64,000 nt of DNA, from NCBI GenBank assembly GCA_034520725.1, contig JAXHNH010000013.1, positions 62,001 through 126,000 on the forward strand, in the 5' to 3' direction. The DNA comes from Gracilimonas sp034520725 (GTDB taxonomy: Bacteria; Bacteroidota; Rhodothermia; Balneolales; Balneolaceae). The position numbers were made by a program, and so were the translations under genes. The notes below the pieces were generated by a model that was not told where the DNA came from, did not search any database, and saw only the letters and a list, made by a program, of their open reading frames with translations. Positions 55,402-63,963 of this stretch are shown piece after piece; the stretch's first letter is position 1, and each line of letters begins with the position of its first letter.

Positions 55402-56277
55402 TTATGCAGTTTCCAGCATTTTCTTCAGTGTGACGCCTATTTCAGCAGGGCTGTCTACCACAGTAATACCTGCAGCAGCAAGAGATTTCTTTTTCTCCTG
55501 AGCGGTTCCTTTACCGCCGGAGATGATAGCACCTGCGTGACCCATTCGTCGGCCGGGAGGCGCTGTTGAACCTGCAATAAAGGCCACAACCGGCTTTTTG
55601 CAATTGTCTTTGATCCATTCGCCGGCTTCTTCTTCAGCAGTACCGCCGATCTCACCGATCAATACGATAGCTTCGGTGTCAGGATCATCATTCAACAACT
55701 TAACGGCATCGAGGTGATTGGTTCCAATAACCGGGTCACCGCCAATACCAATGGCTGTACTTTGTCCCAATCCTTCTTTGGTAAGCTGATCAACAGCTTC
55801 ATAAGTGAGCGTTCCGGAACGGGATATTAATCCTACCTTACCAGGCATAAAAATACTTCCTGGCATAATTCCAACTTTGGCTTCGCCTGGAGTAATAACA
55901 CCCGGGCAATTTGGTCCGATCAGTGTGGCACCATGACTTTTCACAATTTGCTTGGCCACGATCATATCTTTGACCGGAATGCCTTCGGTGATACAGATGA
56001 TCACTTCAATGCCTGCAAAAGCCGCCTCGGTGATGGCATCACCCGCAAAGGCAGGGGGTACAAAAATAATGGAAGTGTTGGCATCAGCCTCTTTGACGGC
56101 ATCAGCAACAGTGTTAAAAACAGGTCGGTCTAAATGGGTTTGTCCACCTTTTCCGGGAGTTACACCACCAACCACATTGGTGCCATACTCGATCATTTGT
56201 TCCGCATGAAAGCTACCTTCACTACCGGTAATTCCTTGTACGATCAGGCGGGTATCATTTCCAACTAATACGCTCAT
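55402..56277 (-). CDS. sucD: Succinyl-CoA ligase, alpha subunit
   Basis: A 291-residue TCA-cycle subunit that binds CoA and carries the phosphohistidine. Visible are IVQGITGSEGSFHAEQMIEYG (split; CoA-binding fold), GGVTPGKGG, IGPNCPGVI, RSGTLTYEA and the active-site His in MGHAGAII. Length is normal. I start at ATG 56277 (MSVLVGND) rather than at an upstream TTG. The beta subunit gene sucC is not adjacent, unlike in many bacteria. Confidence 0.9.
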   Translation of the reverse strand: MSVLVGNDTRLIVQGITGSEGSFHAEQMIEYGTNVVGGVTPGKGGQTHLDRPVFNTVADAVKEADANTSIIFVPPAFAGDAITEAAFAGIEVIICITEGIPVKDMIVAKQIVKSHGATLIGPNCPGVITPGEAKVGIMPGSIFMPGKVGLISRSGTLTYEAVDQLTKEGLGQSTAIGIGGDPVIGTNHLDAVKLLNDDPDTEAIVLIGEIGGTAEEEAGEWIKDNCKKPVVAFIAGSTAPPGRRMGHAGAIISGGKGTAQEKKKSLAAAGITVVDSPAEIGVTLKKMLETA

Positions 56278-56501
56278 CTTGTCTTTTTTGAGGTTCAAAT
56301 TCGGGGTTGGGAATATAGCATCATTAAGAGCGAATTGAAATGCTTATTTGTAAATGAACGTATCGTTTAAGCTTGTTTACAGAATATTTTTGGCGAACCG
56401 GGGAAAATGAACTTCAAAAACTGTCGGGACTTCAAATGAACTACACAAATCTGTGATATGTTATAGCTATAAAGTGAAGGAAATCATAAATAAGGAGTAT
56501 T

Positions 56502-56708
56502 ATGAGTCTTAAGAATAAAACCCAAAAAGAACTGGAAGCCAAGATAGAAGAGATAGAGAAACTGATACATAAGAAGGGAGTCGGTTCTGATTATCTTTCA
56601 CGAGCTGAACGTATTCAGAGAGATATAAACCTTGCTCTTATTTTAGGTGGAACAGCCGCCATAATTGGTGTTACCGCCTGGAGTCTATTCAAGTTGAGAG
56701 GAGAATAG
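56502..56708 (+). CDS. Small single-helix membrane protein
   Basis: A 68-residue protein with a charged helical N-terminal half (QKELEAKIEEIEKLIHKKG) and one membrane helix (INLALILGGTAAIIGVTAWSLF, split) at about 45-66. It has an AAGGAG ribosome site eight bases before the ATG. No family recognised. It converges on the YjdF-like gene with a two-base gap. Confidence 0.55.
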   Translation: MSLKNKTQKELEAKIEEIEKLIHKKGVGSDYLSRAERIQRDINLALILGGTAAIIGVTAWSLFKLRGE

Positions 56709-56710
56709 CA

Positions 56711-57400
56711 CTACTCTTTCTCTTTGAACATGTTTGGATTCTTATCAATAAATGACTTGATCCAGTCTTTAACGAAATAGCTTTTGCCGCTGTGTAGATA
56801 ACCGTAACCGGCAAAGGTGATGAGGAAGGCGCCAATGGCATTTACGATGATATCCCACATGGTGTCGGTTAGGCCTGAAGGATCACCCATCATCTCTTTC
56901 TGCATATTCATGCCGAAGAGCTGATCCATACCAAATTCAAAGATCTCCCAGACAGAGCCTATAGCAAGGGCAAAGGTGAAGGCAAAGAAAGCAGTAAAAC
57001 CCGGTGTCAGGTTCACGTGTATGTTGTTACTTTCATTAAGCACATAAACCAGGATGAAACCGAGGATTCCCATCAGCAAACCCGCGGAAGTATGTAGTGC
57101 CATATCCCACCACCAAACGCGGTAATAGAAGTCTTGCACCTCACCGAGATAAAACGAGGCAAAGACAAAGATAACTGCGGTCAGATGCAATTCTGCAGGT
57201 ATCTCCATGCTAAGTTTGTTGCGGAATAGAATAGGAGAGAAGACCGTGATAATGATCAGCGTAACCAGAAATAGTGAAAGCCAGCTTTGGTCAAGCAAGA
57301 GCAGAAACCATTCCACCGTTAATAACAATAACATCACGCGAATGATGATTCGGTGGATGCGGTATTCACGGGTTTGAATTTCGGGCAGTGTGTTTTTCAT
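56711..57400 (-). CDS. YjdF/DUF2238-family membrane protein
   Basis: A 229-residue protein with about six membrane helices. YRVWWWDMALHTSAGLLMGILGF (split), GSVWEIFEFGMDQLFG and DTMWDIIVNAIGAFL are the conserved segments of the YjdF (DUF2238) family, whose function is unknown. The Asp, His and Glu residues within or near helices suggest a buried polar site. Single gene. The start ATG 57400 is the first in frame. Confidence 0.75.
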   Translation of the reverse strand: MKNTLPEIQTREYRIHRIIIRVMLLLLTVEWFLLLLDQSWLSLFLVTLIIITVFSPILFRNKLSMEIPAELHLTAVIFVFASFYLGEVQDFYYRVWWWDMALHTSAGLLMGILGFILVYVLNESNNIHVNLTPGFTAFFAFTFALAIGSVWEIFEFGMDQLFGMNMQKEMMGDPSGLTDTMWDIIVNAIGAFLITFAGYGYLHSGKSYFVKDWIKSFIDKNPNMFKEKE

Positions 57401-57570
57401 GTAGCCAACATAGCGACTGCAGAAGTTTTAAAAAAGTATGATGTGTACTCTCTTTATCCTTAACAACAGCTTACTTGGGTAGAAATAGGTTTAAATACTT
57501 TCTTTTATGGAATCGGTTGTATATATAGGAGCACTAAAAAGTGTAAACATCAATAACCGGATTGAAACCC

Positions 57571-58539
57571 ATGGCAGAGAAAAACGATTATTTAGATTAT
57601 TCAGGCTCCTCAGATCAGTTTACAGGTGGCATTAACATGATCCCGATATCAACTCCAAAAGGAGAATTCAAGGTTTGGACAAAACGAGTGGGGAACAACC
57701 CCAGGATCAAAGTGCTTTTATTGCATGGCGGACCGGGAGCCACTCACGAACTGTATGAGTGTTTTGATGGCTACCTGCCTCATGAGGGAATTGAATATAT
57801 TTATTATGATCAGCTTGGTTCTTTCTATAGTGACCAGCCGAGTGGGGAAGAACTGTGGACCATTGATCGCTTTGTAGATGAAGTGGAGCAGGTAAGAAAA
57901 GCTCTGGATTTGAATAAGAACAATTTCTATTTACTGGGACAGTCATGGGGAGGTATTTTGGCTTTGGAATATGCATTCAAGCATCAGGATAAATTGAAAG
58001 GCCTGATCATTTCTAATATGATGTCGGATGTGAAAGCCTATAACAAATATGCTAAAGAGGTATTAGGTCCCCAGATGCCACCGGAGGTTTTTGAGGAAAT
58101 TCTTAAGATCGAAGAAAAAGAAGACTTCGAGAATCCGCGTTATGAAGAATTACTTATGCAGCATCATTATGTGGATCACGTTCTGAGGATGCCGTTGGAT
58201 AAATGGCCAAATTCCATAACCCGTACCTTCGCTCACCTGAATCCCGAGGTATACGTATATATGCAGGGACCCAGTGAGTTTGGAATAACCGGCAAGGCAA
58301 CTTTGAAAGACTGGGATCGCTCGAAAGACCTGCCCGATATTAATGTTCCGACGCTGACCATTGGGGGAACTCATGACACCATGGATCCCAAACACATGGA
58401 GTGGATGGCCGGAGAGGTTCAAAATGGTCGATACCTGCATTGCACCGATGGAAGCCACTTGTCTCAGTATGATGATCAAAAAACATACATCAGTGGACTG
58501 GTAGAATTTCTGAAAAATGTGGACAATGGGGATTTTTAG
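57571..58539 (+). CDS. Proline iminopeptidase-type alpha/beta hydrolase
   Basis: A 322-residue serine peptidase of family S33. It has LLHGGPGATHE (the HGGPG oxyanion region), the nucleophile elbow GQSWGGILALEYA, and a late Asp (GGTHDTMDP) and His (CTDGSHLSQ) for the triad. The cap domain has the family's acidic residues that hold an N-terminal amine. It should release N-terminal Pro or other residues from small peptides. I use ATG 57571 instead of TTG 57562. A small perfect hairpin follows at 58544-58565, without a strong T tract. Confidence 0.8.
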   Translation: MAEKNDYLDYSGSSDQFTGGINMIPISTPKGEFKVWTKRVGNNPRIKVLLLHGGPGATHELYECFDGYLPHEGIEYIYYDQLGSFYSDQPSGEELWTIDRFVDEVEQVRKALDLNKNNFYLLGQSWGGILALEYAFKHQDKLKGLIISNMMSDVKAYNKYAKEVLGPQMPPEVFEEILKIEEKEDFENPRYEELLMQHHYVDHVLRMPLDKWPNSITRTFAHLNPEVYVYMQGPSEFGITGKATLKDWDRSKDLPDINVPTLTIGGTHDTMDPKHMEWMAGEVQNGRYLHCTDGSHLSQYDDQKTYISGLVEFLKNVDNGDF

Positions 58540-58886
58540 GAAAAAGAGATCCCCATGGATCTCTTAAGTCTTGAGCGAGACAAAAATGTTTTAATGAGCT
58601 TTCAATTTATCGAGCAAGACTTAAGTGATTACATTAAGCAAGTCTCTGACTTGCATAAGGGCTATCAACTTTCATGTTAGGGATAGAAATATTGAAAATA
58701 TTTTAACCTGAGATGATATCTTGGAACAATCCTGCTCCTTAGGTTTAGGGAGGCTGGTTGATTTGCGAATGATCGATCAGCGATAGATCGATCTGCGAAG
58801 TTGTTGGGGTGTTTTTTGGTCAGTGTATATTTGTAACATGTATGATTACCTGTAAATTATGTTTTGCAAAGACCACAACAGTGTAC
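58540..58886. other. Intergenic region with the first copy of the 42-bp repeat family
   Basis: About 350 bases. A hairpin aagagatcc/ggatctctt lies at 58544-58565, right after the peptidase gene. The first, slightly longer and diverged member of the gatctgcga repeat family lies at 58757-58800. A frame that would extend the methyltransferase upstream to 58809 is open but unlike the family. Confidence 0.5.
58757..58800 (+). repeat. Dispersed 42-bp-type repeat, copy 1 (diverged, 44 bp)
   Basis: It begins gttgatttgcgaatgatcg and ends gatcgatctgcgaag. It shares with the three later copies the flanking direct repeats (g/gatctgcga) and the central palindrome tgatcgatca. It has a cgatagatcg middle in place of tgatggaccg. 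Confidence 0.65.
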
Positions 58887-59564
58887 ATGATTGAGAAAAA
58901 GAATAGAACGAAAAATGTGAAGAAATCCTGGCCAACCAAAGAGGCTATGGAACAGATCTATGAAATGAAGCTTTGGGGTGGAAGTGAATCTGATTTTTAT
59001 TCAGGAACAGGATCCCATCACCCTGAAATAATAGATCCATATATCGAGGTGGTAAGCTCCTTTTTAATGTCCTTTGAAAAGCCTCCGGTGGTTTGTGATC
59101 TGGGGTGCGGGGATTTCAACGTTGGCAAAGCATTGGTTAAGCATACCGAAAAGTTTGTTGGGGTCGATATTGTTGGAGATCTCATAGAACGTAATAAAAG
59201 AAAATTCAAAGCAGACCACTTAGAATTCAATTGCATGGATATTGCCAAGGATGAGTTGCTATCCGGCGACTGCGCTTTGCTAAGACACGTATTGCAACAT
59301 CTATCGAATGCTGAGATAGAAAGTATAGTGCCTAAATTGAAAAATTATCGGTATGTCATTGTGACTGAGCATATCCCGGAGGGTGATTTCAAACCTAACG
59401 TGGATATCATTTCAGGACAGGGAATCAGGTTGAAAAAGAAAAGTGGGGTGGATCTGTTGGCTCCACCGTTTAATCTGAAGGTAAAAGAAGAAAATCTATT
59501 ATTGTCTGTACCGTCTCAGCGAAGTAAAGGGATCATAGTCACCACGCTATATAAAATGTTTTAA
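58887..59564 (+). CDS. Class I SAM-dependent methyltransferase
   Basis: A 225-residue enzyme. The SAM-binding motif is VCDLGCGDFNVGKAL (about residue 68), followed by FVGVDIVGDLIERN (motif II, acidic end) and CALLRHVLQHLSNAEIE (motif of DRLxHxP type seen in Methyltransf_25 members). The first 30 residues are basic. I start at ATG 58887, because the 26 codons upstream include an odd Cys-rich stretch and overlap the repeat region. Target unknown; similar proteins occur near glycan or surface genes. Confidence 0.75.
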   Translation: MIEKKNRTKNVKKSWPTKEAMEQIYEMKLWGGSESDFYSGTGSHHPEIIDPYIEVVSSFLMSFEKPPVVCDLGCGDFNVGKALVKHTEKFVGVDIVGDLIERNKRKFKADHLEFNCMDIAKDELLSGDCALLRHVLQHLSNAEIESIVPKLKNYRYVIVTEHIPEGDFKPNVDIISGQGIRLKKKSGVDLLAPPFNLKVKEENLLLSVPSQRSKGIIVTTLYKMF

Positions 59565-59662
59565 GCTACATCTGAATGCTTTTTCCATTGGGCGGGGACA
59601 GATAAAACCTATGGGGACAATGATCGATGGTGAGGGAATCTCACCATAAATTAGCAGGTCGA

Positions 59663-60112
59663 TTACGTTTTATCGGGCATCCATTCGAAGTTTTCGGTTT
59701 TCGGGAACCGGTTCATAACCTCCTGTAACTCCGGGATGGAGCCTAGTTTTCGGCTGTTCAGATTCAGCCAGGCACCATCAACGGTGATTTGGGCTGCTTT
59801 TATGCCGTCTTCGCCTTCCTTGAAAATCTCATGCAAAAAGCTCCAGCGGGAGCCATCCCGGCGCATTGTAGTCAATGCACAGGTCACCGTGATGATCTCA
59901 AGTAGATCTATTTCTTTATGGAATATGGTCTCTTCCCGGAACAAGACGGGTCCGAAACCCAGGCGGCCGATCTCGGTAATGGAGAGGTTGAAATCGGAGA
60001 ACATTGCAACCCGTGTTTGGGCGGCATAGTCGTTATACACGGAATGTCGCATATGGCGGTTGGGATCCATATCCGCCCATTTTACCTCATAGGTTTTGTT
60101 GTATGCTTGCAT
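59663..60112 (-). CDS. Acyl-CoA thioesterase of the 4HBT hot-dog family
   Basis: A 149-residue hot-dog-fold protein. KWADMDPNRHMRHSVYNDYAAQTR (split) holds the catalytic Asp (DMDPNRH) typical of 4-hydroxybenzoyl-CoA thioesterase-like enzymes. LGFGPVLFREETIFHKEI and WSFLHEIFKEG follow as strands. It should cleave an acyl-CoA thioester; chain length unknown. Single gene. Confidence 0.8.
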   Translation of the reverse strand: MQAYNKTYEVKWADMDPNRHMRHSVYNDYAAQTRVAMFSDFNLSITEIGRLGFGPVLFREETIFHKEIDLLEIITVTCALTTMRRDGSRWSFLHEIFKEGEDGIKAAQITVDGAWLNLNSRKLGSIPELQEVMNRFPKTENFEWMPDKT

Positions 60113-60444
60113 TACGGTGATATTTGGATGTTTTCTGATAGTAGAAAATGGTTACCAATATAGATAGAGAATAGATGTATTCATACCAAGCCCGATATAT
60201 CGAGCTGGTGCATATCGTGATCGAGGTTAATAGAATGGATAGCATGTGTGTAATTAGCTGGAGGTGGAGCGTGTATCCGGCATTGCGGAGCGGAGCACTG
60301 GAATGAGAAAATGGACTCTATTTGCCGTTTTATAAGGTTAAGATAGTTGATCTGCGAATGATCGATCAGTGATGGACCGATCTGCGATGTGTACGCCTCA
60401 CGGCTTCGCTGAAGTTGGTTTAGATACGAAGGGCAGGCAGAACT
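60113..60444. other. Repeat-bearing intergenic region
   Basis: About 330 bases between two minus-strand genes. It holds the second, canonical copy of the 42-bp repeat at 60346-60387. Also cattgcggagcggagcactgg (split from its flank) near 60280 has a loose counterpart near 62470. No gene is supported. Confidence 0.5.
60346..60387 (+). repeat. Dispersed 42-bp repeat, copy 2
   Basis: Identical over all 42 bases to the copy at 61721-61762. It has 9-bp direct repeats gatctgcga near both ends and a central perfect palindrome tgatcgatca. Confidence 0.85.
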
Positions 60445-60975
60445 TTATTCTGTGACTGTAAACTCAATAAATTTACCATCTATATTCATGAATTGAACAT
60501 TGAGTAGATAAGCAGCACAAGCTGTTGGGTCTGAAGGCCCAAGATAAATTCGTCCATATTTTGGTTGTGAATAGGTGCCAAGTCTATCAAGAGTGATCTG
60601 AATTTCCAGTTCATACATTCCGTTTTGGGAGTTATAAGGTAGAAAAAACCAGTTTGAATATTGTCCCTGACTCCCTTTGATGAATGTGAGTGAATTTTCA
60701 ACAAATAAATCATCATCGTCTAAAACAACTAGCGCCGATTCATCACTGGTTTCATCGAATAAATTTACTGGCTCACTAAAATAGTTATTGGAAGCAGGTA
60801 GGTTGATGGCAATTGTTATCTTTGCTCCCTGTTGATAGGAGGTTTGAAGCGGTGCTATTGACATGATGTCGGTAATATTCTCTTCCCCAAAATTTTCAAC
60901 AGATACACAATCTTCTCCACAGGTAGTCATGATGATCGTGGTAATCAGAGATAAGGTTATAAAAATTACTTTCAT
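60445..60975 (-). CDS. Small exported lipoprotein, function unknown
   Basis: A 176-residue protein with a lipoprotein-type signal (MKVIFITLSLITTIIMTTC, Cys about 19). The mature part is strand-rich (AKITIAINLPASNNYFSE, MYELEIQITLDRLG, and YLLNVQFMNIDGKFIEFTV at the end) and has further Cys residues. No family recognised. Together with the next gene it forms a pair of neighbouring minus-strand lipoprotein genes 67 bases apart. Confidence 0.5.
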   Translation of the reverse strand: MKVIFITLSLITTIIMTTCGEDCVSVENFGEENITDIMSIAPLQTSYQQGAKITIAINLPASNNYFSEPVNLFDETSDESALVVLDDDDLFVENSLTFIKGSQGQYSNWFFLPYNSQNGMYELEIQITLDRLGTYSQPKYGRIYLGPSDPTACAAYLLNVQFMNIDGKFIEFTVTE

Positions 60976-61042
60976 GATATGTGTTTAGATAAGAAGGGTT
61001 GAAGGTGTGTGGGGTGTGACTTCAAAGTTTGTAATTCTAAAA

Positions 61043-61444
61043 TCAAAGTTTTCTCCAGTACTCAATAATTTCACTATCGTCTTCCGGGTAGGTAAATGTT
61101 AATCGATCATCTGAAATTTGAAATTCATATGATCTTTGTTTGTCATTATATACAAACTGAATGGTATTGTCAGAGTCGTTTAATTGAAACAGTCCATTCG
61201 TTTCATAACCAACCCCATAACTTCTGAATTCTCCTTTAAGGTCATCTGGTTCGTCATCTGTTTTGAATCCAATGTAGTCGGATTGAATGGACATATCTGA
61301 GATTCCATTAACGCTGCGTGAATCAAGTCTCCATTCTCCAAGAAGACCTGTTTGCTCTAAGATGTCTAATTGTTCTGCTTCGTTTACACCGCAGCCGGTT
61401 ATTGCTATCAATGAGATAACAAATAACATTGCAAAATTTTTCAT
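61043..61444 (-). CDS. Small lipoprotein, lipocalin-like, function unknown
   Basis: A 133-residue protein with the lipobox IAITGC at about 14-19. The body, LLGEWRLDSRSVNG, NGLFQLNDSDNTIQFVYND and YEFQISDDRLTFTYPEDDSE, has the GxW start and paired strands of lipocalin-like domains, common in Bacteroidota lipoproteins. Ligand unknown. The start follows the first ATG. Confidence 0.55.
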   Translation of the reverse strand: MKNFAMLFVISLIAITGCGVNEAEQLDILEQTGLLGEWRLDSRSVNGISDMSIQSDYIGFKTDDEPDDLKGEFRSYGVGYETNGLFQLNDSDNTIQFVYNDKQRSYEFQISDDRLTFTYPEDDSEIIEYWRKL

Positions 61445-61784
61445 CGTTACGACTTTGTTAATTAAAATACTGAATCACAAAAGTATCCCTCAGACTTTAA
61501 ACCAATGTCATCGGAGTATTATTTTTAGGTTAAAATTTATGCTTTCATTGGTTTTAAATGCCGAAAAATGGTTTGGTAAAGGAGATAGGGGTGAAATATT
61601 ATCAAATCGTCCATCGCCGATCGGACGTCCGGTCATTCGTGATTGGATGCATTCTGAAACTCGGACCGGGAGGTGCTGCCGGGATTCCCAACCGGGTGGT
61701 TGGCAACGAGTTTAATATAGGTTGATCTGCGAATGATCGATCAGTGATGGACCGATCTGCGAAGGGATATAATACCGAGGTTAA
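61445..61784. other. Repeat-bearing intergenic region before the toxin gene
   Basis: About 340 bases. A gatcg/cgatc-rich element near 61606-61650 (cgtccatcgccgatcgg) resembles the reverse complement of the 42-bp family. The canonical copy 3 lies at 61721-61762. A 142-codon plus frame over this DNA reads the repeats and antisense lipoprotein sequence, and is rejected. Confidence 0.5.
61721..61762 (+). repeat. Dispersed 42-bp repeat, copy 3
   Basis: Exact duplicate of copy 2 (60346-60387), same orientation. It ends 23 bases before the 3' end of the toxin gene. Confidence 0.85.
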
Positions 61785-62087
61785 CTACCTTGATTTAAGG
61801 ATATCAAAGTGTAATAATTGTTCATCTCTGATCACATGAATGATATAAACGAATTTATTCTCAAATCGATAGAATATTCGGCAAGGAGGCAAAACAATTT
61901 CTCTATATATCGAACCATCAAATTCTTCAACAACTTTGCCACTTTGAGGATGAGAATCTAATTGTTCGATCTTCTCAAATGCGGTGCGGACCAGGTTTTT
62001 TGCAGCTTTGGGGATATCTAAAGATATGTAATCGGCTATTTCATCTATTTCGTTCAGAGCTGGTTCAGTCCATATTATTCGAGCCAT
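61785..62087 (-). CDS. RelE/ParE-family toxin
   Basis: A 100-residue basic protein: IIWTEPALNEIDEIADYISLD opens the ParE/RelE fold (split here), and FEKIEQLDSHPQSG, VEEFDGSIYREIVLPPCRIFYRFENKFVYIIHVIRDE (split) follow with the conserved Arg and the final strand pair. Whether it acts on ribosome-bound mRNA (RelE) or gyrase (ParE) is not decidable. It overlaps the upstream antitoxin gene by 13 bases, the normal layout. Confidence 0.85.
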   Translation of the reverse strand: MARIIWTEPALNEIDEIADYISLDIPKAAKNLVRTAFEKIEQLDSHPQSGKVVEEFDGSIYREIVLPPCRIFYRFENKFVYIIHVIRDEQLLHFDILKSR

Positions 62088-62332
62088 CTTGCCATGCGTT
62101 TTTTAGCCTCGGCATGGGGTACAATACGGCCTTCAAGAATAGCTTTTTCACCACGGGCTACTCCTTCCAGAAGAGATAACTTTTTTTGGATCTGTTCAAA
62201 ATGATCGACATCAACGAGATAAGCCGAAGGTTTTCCGTGCTCAGTAATTAATACAGGTTCTTTTTTCTCGTGTAATTCTTTGAGAAGTCTGGTTGCCTGA
62301 CGCTTAAGTGTAGTAACTAATTCTGTTTTCAT
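62075..62332 (-). CDS. Phd/YefM-family antitoxin
   Basis: An 85-residue protein with KRQATRLLKELHEKKEPVLITEHGKPSAYLVDVDHFE (split), the DNA-binding N-terminal Phd/YefM domain with the VLITEHGKPSAYLV core, followed by a helical tail that should bind the toxin. The tail ends in KKRMARWLE, overlapping the toxin start. The TAGTATCACTATAGTATCA direct repeat just upstream (about 62331-62350) could be its operator. Confidence 0.85.
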   Translation of the reverse strand: MKTELVTTLKRQATRLLKELHEKKEPVLITEHGKPSAYLVDVDHFEQIQKKLSLLEGVARGEKAILEGRIVPHAEAKKRMARWLE

Positions 62333-62350
62333 AGTATCACTATAGTATCA
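62331..62350. promoter_or_regulatory. Candidate operator repeat before the antitoxin gene
   Basis: A tandem direct repeat of tagtatcac and tagtatcac (two nine-base copies separated by a short 'ta') lies within 20 bases upstream of the antitoxin ATG. Phd/YefM antitoxins repress their own operons at short repeats near the promoter, so this is a reasonable operator candidate. It is inference from position and repetition. Confidence 0.45.
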
Positions 62351-62389
62351 CGTTTTGGTAAAATAGGCAAGAGACGATGCATGATGTAC

Positions 62390-62431
62390 GTTGATCTGCG
62401 AATGATCGACTGTTGATTGACCGATCTGCGA
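62390..62431 (+). repeat. Dispersed 42-bp repeat, copy 4
   Basis: Same length and ends as copies 2 and 3, with differences only in the centre (gatcgactgttgattgaccg in place of gatcgatcagtgatggaccg). It lies upstream of the toxin-antitoxin genes, so copies 3 and 4 bracket the pair. Confidence 0.8.
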
Positions 62432-62609
62432 AGGCGTGTAGGCGGAGCCTCAATGGTGTATTCCGGAGCGGACAGCCTGTGTAAAAACCCCGAAACAAGA
62501 AAATGATTTAGGCGCTAAAGCATGTTATATTGAAGTCAGTTTTTTAGTATGCTTGCCAAGTTATTAACCATAATCTGAACGACAGCCTTTTGCTGTGAAG
62601 TGACTTTCC

Positions 62610-63861
62610 GTGAACCGTTTATTATCCGCTTTCCTTTTACTGATCGTAGCCTTGGTTTTTTATCAGGCCTGCACAGATCTCAAATCGGAGCCTCAGCAAG
62701 CTCCGGCGGCTGAAGAAGAAACCGAATGGGAGATGGATAAATCCTTGGCCGATTACCTGACTGACTTTGAGCGTGATTTTGAAAAGGGAATGAACGAAAA
62801 GAGTATTCCCGGAGCAGCGGTTGTGATCGTAAAAGATGGACGGGTGGTGTTTCAAAAGGGATTTGGGGTGAGAGAAAATGGCAAACCTGAACCTGTAAAT
62901 GAACATACGGTATTCAGGCTGGGAAGTGTCTCAAAGGGCTTTGCCTCGGTTCTGACGGGCGTGTTTGTAGAGGAGGGGGTTGTCAGCTGGGATAAGCCTG
63001 TTTCCCGTTATCTGAGTGATTTTCAGCTGCATGATCCGGATCAATCGGATCGGGTTCAGGTCAGGCATTTATTATCTCATACCTCAGGATTACCACGGCA
63101 TGCCTATACGAATTTGGTGGAAGACGGGCTGTCATTAGACCGCATTATACCCCGGTTGGAACAGGTACCTCTGATTGCAAAGGAAGGCGAGCAAATTGCC
63201 TATCAGAATGCCGCGTATTCGGTGATAGAAAAAGTGTTGGAAGTGCAGGCTGATACCAACTTTAATGCGCTGCTGTATGAAAAGCTCTTCAAACCCTTAG
63301 CCATGGATCATTCCTCGGCAAGTTTTGACAGCATAAGATATGCCGCAAATAAAGCCTCACCTCATGTGTACCATTCCCGGCCCAGGGGACGTGTTCCCAT
63401 TCCCATTTCCCGGAAATATTATAACGCGGTTTCTTCAGGTGGTATCAATGCGTCTGCCTCAGATATGGGGAAATGGCTGCTGCTGTTAACCGGCCATTAT
63501 CCTGAAGTGATATCCAAAGAAACCCTGAATACGATCTATTCGCCCCTTAGCGACCATCAATAACCGACGGTTTAGCCGATACTGGGATGGAGTGAATAAG
63601 TCACATTATGGAATGGGCTGGAGGGTGCTTGATAATCATTCTCAAAAGATCGTGTACCATGGGGGCTATGTAAATGGATACCGCAGTGAGATCGCTTTTG
63701 CTCCTGAGGAGGGAATTGGGATCTGCATACTCATTAACGCCAATTCAAGCTATCCACTGACCGTTATTCCGGAGCTTTTTGAGCATTTTAGGACTGATGA
63801 TGAGGGAAGACCGGGGACGGGGGACCGTGGACCGAAGTCTGAGGAGAGAGGACCGAACTAA
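62610..63861 (+). CDS. Beta-lactamase-family (class C-like) serine hydrolase lipoprotein (frameshift)
   Basis: About 415 residues after repair. A GTG start at 62610 leads into a lipoprotein signal ending FYQAC (Cys21). The penicillin-binding fold has SVSK (S106 to K109) with the nucleophile, YQN at 198-200, and HGG in YHGGYVNGY after the break, the third motif. Members of this group are esterases, DD-peptidases or peptidases, not necessarily antibiotic-degrading. The frame stops at 63563; one base near 63553-63560 restores WDGVNKSHYGMGW. The last 20 residues (RPGTGDRGPKSEERGPN) are repeat-derived. Confidence 0.8.
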
Positions 63862-63870
63862 GAATACATA

Positions 63871-63914
63871 CAGATCGTCCATCGCAGATCGGTCGTTCAG
63901 TGAATCGGTGATTC
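63871..63914 (-). repeat. Diverged reverse-orientation relative of the 42-bp repeat
   Basis: The segment tcgcagatcggtcgttcag and the following tgaatcggtgattc follow the reverse complement of the 42-bp family (tcgcagatcggtccatcac...gattc) with mismatches. It lies just after the hydrolase gene. Confidence 0.45.
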
Positions 63915-63933
63915 AAATCTATTCCAGACTTAG

Positions 63934-63963
63934 GTCACTCCCGTGAAGACGGGAATCCAATAG
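63934..63963. repeat. gtcac...ggaatcc palindromic element
   Basis: Holds the stem cccgt/acggg around gaag, and ends ggaatccaatag. It corresponds to one arm of the long inverted repeat at 32175-32271, so this is a dispersed family common to the window. Confidence 0.55.

Noticed and set aside
61287..61715. 142-codon plus-strand frame
   Set aside because: Antisense to a lipoprotein gene, then repeat DNA; no motif.
62610..63861. Antibiotic-resistance beta-lactamase
   Set aside because: The SxxK/YxN/HxG pattern fits the broad class C-like hydrolase family; nothing marks it as a true resistance enzyme.
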